Assembly (NCBI RefSeq): GCF_018691265.1
Contig: NW_024881329.1
Span: forward strand, 3,224,001 to 3,288,000
Length of the DNA stretch: 64,000 nt
Source of the DNA: Tyto alba
Taxonomy: Eukaryota; Chordata; Aves; Strigiformes; Tytonidae
Reading direction: 5' to 3'
Position numbers and translations under genes: made by a program
Notes under the pieces: generated by a model
What the model was told of the DNA's origin: nothing
Databases searched by the model: none
What the model saw: the letters and a program-made list of their open reading frames with translations, nothing else
Part shown: positions 57,901-64,000 of the stretch, in pieces
Numbering within the stretch: position 1 is the stretch's first letter
Layout: each line of letters opens with the position of its first letter

Positions 57901-60900
57901 GAGCACCTAACTAGTGATGAGGAAAGATGATCCAGGGCTTGCAGTAACGTAGGGTGTGAATCCTGTTATCCCACTCCTGCTACAGGTTGGGACAAATCAC
58001 TTGATCCTTTTCCCTCATCTTCCTTGGCTGTCAACCTCCTCACCTCCTGGTTTGCCTGTTTGAGCTGTTGGAGGCTGTAACTGTCTCTCTATATACTTTG
58101 TCAGCCACTGTAGAGGTCTAAAGTTCATTGAAAGACTCCGGGGGATATTGTAATACTGAGAAAGATGTTTGTGCTTTCAGCTTGTGAATTTGGTCAAAGA
58201 CTGCACATGAACTTAATCAGAAAATAAAATTTCCCTTCCTCAAAAAAAAAAAAAAAAGACAAAACCAAAAACTTGAAGCACTGGAATTTCCCTGTCTTTC
58301 CTAGAATAAAATCAGAAAGTATGACTTCATTTTTTTAAACAAACTGGGATTCCTGATCTCTGAAGCAATCACATCTGTCTGCATTGACGATCTTGTGAAA
58401 CTTCTATTTTTAACACCACCTGAATTGCATCTCATGACTTCTGTTAGGTTTACTACAAATCCTCAGCTCTGTGCATGCGCTTTTAAATACAATAGGTACA
58501 GATAAGTGATTTTGATAGTGAATGGCTTTTTGTCTTTGTAAGCCATGGGCTTGTTGATTAAAGCAGTGAGGGGAAAAGGTGAGGAGCCTGGATAGCCTGT
58601 TAATCTGCTGTTGGTGTTATCTCTGCCTTTTTGCATTTAGATCTGTGCTATTTGCTGCTTAGTCAATACTTCCTGGGCTGGGAGGATTGTTCAAGCCGCT
58701 TCCTCTTGCACCAGTAAATAGATCGTAAGAGGAAGGTTTCATCACCTGTGATCATCAGATTCTTGCTCTTTATGGAGAAGCCTTTTAAAAGTGAAATAAA
58801 GAGGGGAGAAAGAGTGGGTTTGGGTGCAGGCCATGTGCTAATGTTAGGTTTGAAAAGTGGGGTGTCGGTTGGCCAAAGCATGTCCCTGGAGTGGGACTGG
58901 TGGTAAAATGTGGGAAAGACTCCCAGTGCCTTTAATGTGCTGAAACTTTTGTCGCTACAACCCCAAAACACACATAGCTTTGTGACCTGAGCTTAACTGC
59001 TGCTGCTGGGATTAGCCAAGGGAAAGGTTTAGAAATATAGTCTCTGTGTTTTATAATGGTGGTGTCAGAGCTCACCAATGCACAAAGTCGAATGTAAAGC
59101 TGTTCAGGAAAAATATGAGCTTGGGATCCTTCCAAAGGAAGGAGGATCTTTACACCCCAGCTAGCAGGGCTTTGTGCAGACACTAAGAATTAAACACGTT
59201 GGCCAGCAAGAAGGTGTTTTATCACAGGATTGCTCAGCAGAAACATTGCTTGGAGTGGAAAGATGAGAGCATCCGTGGTGAGAGGTGAGGTCCCCTGGCA
59301 GCTGTGGCAGGTGGAGGCCAGGGGGTTGTTGGGTTGCAGTGTGGTGGGGTGTTTGGGGTTCAGAGTGTGGCCTGGGGGCTGAAACAGATGTGTGGTGGCA
59401 GGGGGGGAAGCCTTGTACCAGCCCTGTTTTGTCCCCAGCTGCTTGTGAGCTCAGTTTTGAGAATGGCTGAGTGAGCAACTGTGGTTTCTTCTGGCCTTCA
59501 GGCAGTGCTTTGGACCAAAGGCATGACTCTTGCTGGAGGGGGGAGGTGGTCTCCAAATAGCTTAAGGAAAGCTTGTTCCCACCTAGACTGGCATGCTGAG
59601 ATCTGTCACCTGCAGCCTTTTCTAGGCTCCTCTGTTTAAGTTGATGCTCACTTTTGGAAGTACTTGTGGGTGGTTTGCACCTGCACAGGATCTCTCTGGC
59701 AGGGTTGGCATGGTTTTTTTTTCCTGTTGCTATCTTATCTACTTGTGGTTGAGAAGCTGAGGTGTAGGCAGGGATCTACCAGATTCCCCTTTCAGGTGCT
59801 GTTGTGCCCCACGAGGTGCCAGCCTACCCGTCAGTGTCCCAGAAGGATGCACAACCCGATCTCTGAAGTCACGGCTCGCAGGCGAGCATCAATTCCTGCA
59901 GCACGGAGCGAAGGAGCGAGCTGGCAGCAGGCAGACAGCCTTCCCCTGCAGAAAAAGCTGGCTGATGGCATGTCTGTCACGCTGCTGTGTTGCAGAGCGA
60001 CTCTCCCTTGCACATCTCTATTAGCCAGGGTTGCACCGTTTGATGGTCGTGCTCTCCTCTAATGGGCCTTGTGCTCTTGGGCACAGCTTTGAAATGTGTC
60101 GTCTCTGTGACAATGACTTGTCTTCTGCTTAGCTAAAATTTGGCACTGGCATCCTGAAAGCATCTTAAACGGAGCATTTAGCGCTGCCTTTTATCTGCTA
60201 ACTTGGTAGGTGATGATTCCTGTGGCACAGGCAGCAGTTACACAGGAGGGAAGACTCCTTGTTACTTGGTTGCTGGTTCTATAGGAGCTGGTATTAAGAG
60301 CCTCCCCTTTGACTTGAAAGTGATTTTTTTTTTTTTTTTTTTTCTCTCTGTGTTCTTATTTTCTGGGGCACCAAAGAGCTGTGCGGTTTAGCAACATTTC
60401 AGCTTTCCTTTATTTAGTAGTTGTGGAGTGTTTGCTTGTCTTCCTGTCTTGGTTAAAGAGTTCTTGCACAGGAGCCTCTTGTGCAAAACTCCCCCTTTTC
60501 TGATGGCTTGACCCGAAGGGCTGCCTTGCAGGTGGCTCCCTGTGCTGATTTGCCCTGTCTGTGTGCTTCTCTGGTGTGGATAAGTTGATGTAATTCATGC
60601 TTGTGCTGCTGTCGTGCTTGGCTCCTCTTCTGCAGATATGGCTGGCAGTGCCTCTAGTTTTCCCCCTTGTCTTTCCACTTGTGCCACTTTTTCTGTTGTC
60701 TGGCAAGTAAACTAGGTGTCATAGAGAGAGACTTAGCCCTTGAGCAGAAGGGGTAGAGAAAACGGTCTTGGTTGCTGTTTCAGCTGTCAGCCAAGCTGCA
60801 TGTTGTTGGTTTGCCCCTGATGCTGGTCGGGCTGCTACTGTGCACTGGTGCTTTTGGCTGGGATTCTGCTTACCTGCCTTGGAAAGGAGAACAGAAGGGG

Positions 60901-63900
60901 ATGCTTACTGTCTCTCTGACCAGTGTGGGAACATGGGACTGAGCGAAGTATTTCTAACCAAAATCTGGGTGAGGGATCAGGGAAGAGAAATGGTTGAATT
61001 ATGGTCAGCTGAGGTGACCTACATCTATCTGAGGTCCGTGGACAAGAGTAATATCTTTGCCTTTTCTCTCCCACTTTAGATCACGGACAGAACTGAGTCA
61101 CTGAACCGCTCAATAAAGAAAAGGTATTTCTAGGGTTCACCTTGGGGTAAAGCAGGTCCCTTCCTGGAAATGGAGGATGCTGTGGGGAAGGGCAGGAGTG
61201 ACAGGCTGCCTGTGGCCCTCAAAGTCCTGCCTTCTGCTTGAGGCACTGGGGGATCATCTTACCCCTCTTCTCTTCTCTGCCCTCCAGTAACAGTGTAAAG
61301 AAGACTCAGCCTCCCCTCCCTGTGTCGAAGATCGATGACAGGCTGGAGCAGTACACGCAGGCTATTGAGGTGAGCTGCTGTATTGTCTCTCTGTCCCCAC
61401 CCTCCAAGAAGCCCTCTTTGCCAGGCATTGTTCTACCACTGTGCCTCTTATTTTTACCACCTGGAAGGGGACGACCGAATCCTCTCCTCTTGGATGGCAG
61501 CAACCCTTCCTCCTGTCTCTATCTCCCTCTACAGCATTCTTTAGCAAGCTGCCCCATCCTTGTATCCTCATGTTCCCTGCTTAAAGGGTGGGAGCATCTG
61601 GCAGGAACTAGCGAGACCCTACAAGTCTCCTTTTACAACCTCTCATCCCTGAGGACCTCCAATTACAGGGGGGGGAAAAAAAGCACACACTCTCTGATGG
61701 TGATCTTTCTCCATTTACTCTTCCAGACATCCACAAAGGCTCCAAAACCTGTCCGACAGCCCTCTCTTGACCTTCCGACCACGAGCATGATGGTAGCCAG
61801 CACGAAAAGCCTGTGGGAGACTGGAGAAGTTGCAGCTCAGTCTGCTGTGAAGTCCCAGCCCTGTAAGGTATGGCACTGTGTTCCTTCTGTTGTTTTTTTT
61901 TTTGTTTTTTTTTTTTTTATCTTTCAAGGAGCTGGCTTCGGAATGCAGTATATTAGGGGGGTTTTGTTTGATTTGTTTGTTGTTTTTTTTTTTTTTCCAT
62001 TTGTGGTGCCCATTTAGAAGAGAAACTCTCTCAAATACCACATTGAGATGGGCAGCAGTACAAACCCAAGCCCTGTAAGGTATGGCTTGGGGTGGGGGAG
62101 AGGGGCTGGCCTCTGGGCACAACCTGCGTTACGCCTGTGCTAGCCTGTTGGTACAGCTCCTTGTTGGTGCCCACCAGCTCTCAAGGTGTCTATATCGAAG
62201 AGGCAGTCTCCTTCATCAGGATCTTGTAGCTCAGAGCTTCGCTTTGTGCCGGGGTCCTGACTTGCTCCTTGGCGGTAGAGCTAGCAAAGCTGCTGTGATG
62301 CTGGTTGAGGTTTTGAAATGGGAATCAAATCAGCTGGTGGGGAGAACGTGTATGTCTTCTGCAGGGGCTAGGACTGAGCTCCAGTTGTTGAGCACAGAGT
62401 TGGATTTAGTACCAAGGTGGTAAGTCTCATAAACTTGGAAAATGCAAAGAGTATTATGTACTGCTCTCTTAGTAATTTCACTTTTTGGTCATTGTGAGTG
62501 AGGCTGATTCTGTAACACATGGCTTGCAAATCTGTGTTTATGTGAACAAAATTCCTTCCACATAAAAAAAAAAGCCTTGATGTTAACATATCTGAAATAG
62601 TTAATGAACTTAAAATAAACAGCTTGAGTCTCTGATCCAAGCTCTTGAAGAGAGTGAGAAAGAGGAAAACAGGATATACTGGGAGTAGGAAGAAGTTTTC
62701 ACAGTCATGGGTTTTAGCTGCAGCTGTCATAGGTCAGATGATGTGATATTATAAATAAAAAAGGAGGTCAGAGGTGTGGGTTTGAAAGGGACGTGAACAA
62801 AGGCTTGCTCAGCAGCGTTAGCAATGAAGGGTAATGAGAACATCATCTCCTCAGGATATCGTGGCTGGAGATATTGTGAGTAAAAGAAGCCTTTGGGAAC
62901 AGAAGGGCAATTCCAAACCTGAGACCAATATCAAGGTGAGTTAGTATCTCTGTGAGTATGAAAGCACCTGCTCTGCTGTGAAGAAGAGCTCTTGGCTGGT
63001 CTGGAAACATTAAGAAGATGGTGATGTTCTGCAGAGACAAGGGTTGCCTCTATCTGTCAGTGCAATTGCCTATCTAAGAGCTCTTCCTAACAGTGAGCTG
63101 ATATTGCTTCAGCCCTAGTAAAAATGGGGGGCAAAAATCATTTTACAACCAGTAATACTGAAGGATCTTTCAAATAGCATGCTGTTCTCAGCCCATGAGT
63201 TGGAAGCCCCAGCCTTCTAGGCTCAAAATGAGCTGCAAATGTGAGTTACTTTGCTCTTGTTATGTTTTTTTTTTAATCTCAAGAGTAAAGAAAACATGCA
63301 AAATTGAGACTGAACCTAAGACAATATCAACGCTTGCAGATGGATCTGGGGTTTTGTGCCTATGGGTACGTTTGTGGGCATGACTATTAAAAAGCTGCAA
63401 GCAGCTGCTGCTCAAACTATCCAGGCTTGCAGAGGAAGATCAAAATACTTTGTCTGTTCCTGGCTTGGTACTTCTGCCAGTATGTGGTAAATGAAACTGG
63501 CTCTTGCCATGGATAAAATCAACCCTGGCTGGGGAGGGGGGGGTCAGGGCAATCAGATGAGCCCTTCCTCGCAATGCCTGGCGTTACATCTTCCCTTTCC
63601 TAACACACATCCTGCGCTTGCCGTGTCAACTTATGCTTATAGAAGGTGGTGGTTGGTCTGTGCAGAGTTTACGTGGAAGGGGTGAGGAGGGAGTACCGAG
63701 GAGGCTGTCTCCAGGCCCTCTGGGATTACGCACAGCTGGATCGCATGCATGCTCCTCTGGCTTCAGTTATTTGATCTTGGCTGCCTATTTGGGGGAGAGA
63801 AACGCTGATTTTGGCTCTTCCTTTCTCTCCTGTTCAGTCCAACCCTTCTGGCAAGAAGTATAAATTTGTTGCAACAGGCCATGGCCAGTACAAGAAGGTG

Positions 63901-63927
63901 TTGATAGATGATGCTGCGGAGCAATAG
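36729..63927 (+). CDS. LSP1: Lymphocyte-specific protein 1, complete coding region (10 exons)
   Basis: F-actin-binding cytoskeletal phosphoprotein of leukocytes, endothelium and some stromal cells, acting in motility and adhesion. Joining 36729-36787, 49807-49959, 53324-53413, 56560-56755, 57728-57853, 61080-61123, 61288-61369, 61727-61867, 62855-62935 and 63838-63927 gives 353 residues with consistent phases. The N-terminal half is acidic and charged (LTAQWSVEDEEEAARE, DEGFSDWSQKLEQ, exons 4-5 Glu/Arg-rich, probably extended helix). The C-terminal half carries the conserved caldesmon-like and villin-headpiece-like actin-binding segments: DRTESLNRSIKK, KIDDRLEQYTQAIE, STKSLWETGE (about 275-284), SKRSLWEQKG (306-315) and KYKFVATGHGQYKKV (331-345). 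R-x-x-S sites at Ser220 and Ser263 could be basophilic-kinase targets. The start has A at -3. Mammalian LSP1 also uses other first exons; I could not locate a second one here. Confidence 0.93.
37229..37261 (+). repeat. (TTTA)n microsatellite
   Basis: T run followed by about six TTTA units, some 450 nt into LSP1 intron 1. Confidence 0.8.
39777..40017. promoter_or_regulatory. LSP1: GATA-motif cluster, candidate haematopoietic enhancer
   Basis: TTATC (the complement of GATAA) at 39777, 39785, 39805, 39875, 39911 and 40013, plus AAGATAG with GATA at 39834-39837. Two of these (39777, 39875) are full TTATCT/AGATAA sites. The surrounding sequence is more AT-rich than its flanks. A role in blood-cell expression of LSP1 is inferred. 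Confidence 0.35.
41383..41402 (+). repeat. Poly-T run
   Basis: About 20 T in LSP1 intron 1. Confidence 0.75.
42178..42207 (+). repeat. T-rich run
   Basis: About 30 nt of T broken by CC, in LSP1 intron 1. Confidence 0.75.
43085..43175 (-). repeat. Possible tRNA-derived SINE relic
   Basis: Read on the minus strand, GGCTGGTGTGGTAATGTATT is A-box-like and GGAGTTCGAGCCC matches a polymerase III B-box core, 60 nt apart. The spacing is longer than in a normal tRNA and no cloverleaf forms, so an old SINE is likelier than a tRNA gene. Confidence 0.3.
44515..44640 (+). repeat. MIR-like SINE relic
   Basis: Order and spacing follow MIR: GAGCATTAATCAGGGGGCCA, then CTGGACCTCTGCTCC, then CTTCATGGTGACCTTGGACA and a degraded CTTGGGG tail. 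Divergence is high. Confidence 0.35.
45084..45108 (+). promoter_or_regulatory. LSP1: CCAAT and TATA/CArG-like pair
   Basis: CCAAT at 45084-45088 and CCTTTATAAG at about 45099-45108, a near-match to both a TATA box and an SRF CArG box. It could be a cryptic or alternative start within LSP1 intron 1; no first exon with a good donor was identified after it. Confidence 0.2.
47011..47053 (+). repeat. (TTTG)n/T-rich repeat
   Basis: GTTTGTTTGAGTTTGG, a T run, then more TTTG units, in LSP1 intron 1. Confidence 0.75.
48511..48541 (+). repeat. (TTTTG)n microsatellite
   Basis: Five TTTTG-type units ending in a T run, in LSP1 intron 1. Confidence 0.8.
48741..48777 (+). repeat. (TTTG)n microsatellite
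   Basis: About eight uninterrupted TTTG units, the purest of the TTTG arrays here. Confidence 0.85.
49371..49406. repeat. Perfect 36-nt palindrome without spacer
   Basis: The left arm (49371-49388) begins TGTGGGATTTC and ends TTGCAGC; the right arm (49389-49406) is its exact reverse complement, with the symmetry axis at AGC|GCT. The next flanking pair (G/A) breaks the symmetry. Arms are 18 nt with no mismatch. Confidence 0.95.
49807..49959 (+). CDS. LSP1: LSP1 coding exon 2
   Basis: Completes Arg20 and encodes LTAQWSVEDEEEAARERRRR to the PAQEN region (residues 21-70). TAQWSVEDEEEA is a family hallmark. Acceptor CGGCAG at 49806, donor GTAAGA at 49960, phase 2. Confidence 0.93.
50169..50201 (+). 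repeat. (TTTG)n/T-rich repeat
   Basis: T run followed by four TTTG units, in LSP1 intron 2. Confidence 0.8.
51692..51710 (+). repeat. Poly-A tract
   Basis: About 19 A in LSP1 intron 2; no retroelement body recognised. Confidence 0.75.
52941..52965 (+). repeat. Poly-A tract
   Basis: About 25 A then GAAAA in LSP1 intron 2; no retroelement body recognised. Confidence 0.75.
53324..53413 (+). CDS. LSP1: LSP1 coding exon 3
   Basis: Residues 71-100 with SELEEDEGFSDWSQKLEQRK, conserved with mammalian LSP1. Acceptor TTTCAG at 53323, donor GTGGGT at 53414, phase 2. Confidence 0.93.
53414..56559 (+). other. LSP1: LSP1 intron 3
   Basis: 3.1 kb without exon signal. A 9+1+9 inverted repeat (CCACCCACC A GGTGGGTGG) lies at 55332-55350. 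Otherwise unremarkable. Confidence 0.55.
56560..56755 (+). CDS. LSP1: LSP1 coding exon 4
   Basis: Residues 101-166, strongly acidic (EEEDGGVREAEVKLEQIQLE onward), little conserved in sequence but in the expected place and composition. Acceptor TCTAG at 56559, donor GTGTGG at 56756, returns to phase 0. Confidence 0.85.
56756..57727 (+). other. LSP1: LSP1 intron 4
   Basis: About 970 nt. GACTTGATGATCCTAGAGTG near 57328 faintly recalls the 3' region of CR1 LINEs; otherwise nothing stands out. Confidence 0.5.
57728..57853 (+). CDS. LSP1: LSP1 coding exon 5
   Basis: Residues 167-208: basic-acidic EKKRRRNEEEEETAEKRQKA, then a Ser/Pro stretch. Acceptor TTCAG at 57727, donor GTTTGT at 57854; phase 0. 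Confidence 0.85.
57965..58030 (+). repeat. Possible MIR-like SINE relic
   Basis: CTGCTACAGGTTGGGACAAA and TCACTTGATCCTTTTCCCTC follow the MIR core order (the GACAAGTCACTTAA phrase). Weak, by eye. Confidence 0.3.
58223..58257 (+). other. AATAAA followed by poly-A tract
   Basis: AATAAA at about 58223-58228 is followed after 13 nt by 16 A. It is either an old processed retroinsertion tail or a potential intronic polyadenylation site of LSP1 next to a genomic A tract. Confidence 0.4.
60324..60343 (+). repeat. Poly-T run
   Basis: About 20 T in LSP1 intron 5. Confidence 0.75.
61080..61123 (+). CDS. LSP1: LSP1 coding exon 6
   Basis: ITDRTESLNRSIKK plus two bases (residues 209-222), a highly conserved segment at the start of the actin-binding half. 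Acceptor TTTAG at 61079, donor GTATTT at 61124. Confidence 0.92.
61288..61369 (+). CDS. LSP1: LSP1 coding exon 7
   Basis: SNSVKKTQPPLPVSKIDDRL and EQYTQAIE (residues 223-250), near-identical to mammals. Acceptor CTCCAG at 61287, donor GTGAGC at 61370. Confidence 0.94.
61727..61867 (+). CDS. LSP1: LSP1 coding exon 8
   Basis: Residues 251-297 with the first SLWETGE-type actin-binding motif. Acceptor TTCCAG at 61726, donor GTATGG at 61868, phase 0. Confidence 0.93.
61868..62854 (+). other. LSP1: LSP1 intron 8 with T-rich tracts
   Basis: About 990 nt. Two T-rich tracts (about 61892-61919 and 61980-61996) precede a possible 62-nt cryptic exon (62018-62079). The rest has no feature. Confidence 0.55.
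62018..62079 (+). other. LSP1: Possible LSP1 cryptic (poison) exon
   Basis: A 62-nt stretch with a T-rich tract and CATTTAG acceptor and a donor AAG|GTATGG identical to that of exon 8. Inclusion would add about 20 codons, shift the frame and stop early in exon 9. Usage is unknown; mammalian LSP1 joins exons 8 and 9 directly. Confidence 0.25.
62855..62935 (+). CDS. LSP1: LSP1 coding exon 9
   Basis: DIVAGDIVSKRSLWEQKGN onward (residues 298-324), second SLWEQ motif. Acceptor CCTCAG at 62854, donor GTGAGT at 62936. Confidence 0.94.
62936..63837 (+). other. LSP1: LSP1 intron 9
   Basis: About 900 nt, no exon or recognisable repeat apart from a short T run near 63270. Confidence 0.55.
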
Positions 63928-63952
63928 CATGCCTGGAGAACTCATTAACCAG
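63838..63952 (+). CDS. LSP1: LSP1 last coding exon with likely UTR donor
   Basis: Residues 325-353 (SNPSGKKYKFVATGHGQYKK onward), TAG stop at 63925-63927. CAG|GTAGGT at 63953 is a strong donor 26 nt past the stop, so the 3' UTR probably continues in a downstream exon beyond this window. Confidence 0.92.
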
Positions 63953-64000
63953 GTAGGTGGGACGTGACCTTGCGTTGTGTAACAAACTCCTGGCGCTGCT

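Larger units (their letters stand above)
57854..61079 (+). other. LSP1: LSP1 intron 5
   Basis: 3.2 kb. It contains a MIR-like stretch (57965-58030), an AATAAA with a following poly-A tract (58223-58257) and a poly-T run (60324-60343). No further exon recognised. Confidence 0.55.

Overview
The window is vertebrate nuclear DNA, almost certainly avian. It has spliced genes with consensus GT-AG introns, low repeat density, compact introns and scattered CpG-rich patches. Its gene order, SYT8 - TNNI2 - LSP1 with all three on the plus strand, matches the block next to TNNT3/IGF2 on human 11p15.5 and chicken chromosome 5. The translated fast troponin I has the 183-residue length and near-identity expected of a bird, but it differs from chicken at several residues as I remember them, so this is probably another bird species.

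Layout. Positions 1-2290 are GC-rich upstream sequence with no gene I can support. SYT8 occupies about 2.3-5.4 kb (8 coding exons, 397 aa). Between 5.4 and 16.9 kb lies intergenic DNA. It holds an AT-rich cluster of homeodomain/forkhead-like sites (6.7-6.8 kb), a G-rich block followed by a polypyrimidine block (9.4-9.9 kb), and a decayed dual-specificity-phosphatase-like pseudogene (12.7-13.5 kb). TNNI2 occupies 16.9-22.7 kb: a TATA-type promoter, a non-coding first exon, an intron 1 rich in MEF2-like sites and E-boxes, and 7 coding exons, one of only 7 nt. From 22.7 to 36.3 kb is a gene desert with a 200-nt tract made almost only of A and C. LSP1 starts in a CpG island at 36.7 kb, crosses a 13-kb first intron, and ends at 63.9 kb (10 coding exons, 353 aa). 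Its 3' UTR probably continues past the window.

Function. SYT8 is a membrane-tethered double-C2 protein of regulated exocytosis. TNNI2 is the inhibitory subunit of the fast skeletal thin-filament switch. LSP1 is an F-actin-binding leukocyte and stromal protein. They are syntenic neighbours, not a pathway.

I saw no new multi-gene system. The most unusual observations are a perfect 36-nt spacer-less palindrome in LSP1 intron 1, the phosphatase-like pseudogene, a possible LSP1 poison exon with a duplicated splice donor, near-complete Ca2+ ligand retention in this SYT8, and a GATA-site cluster in LSP1 intron 1. All coordinates come from manual reading of frames and splice sites. Untranslated exon limits are approximate.
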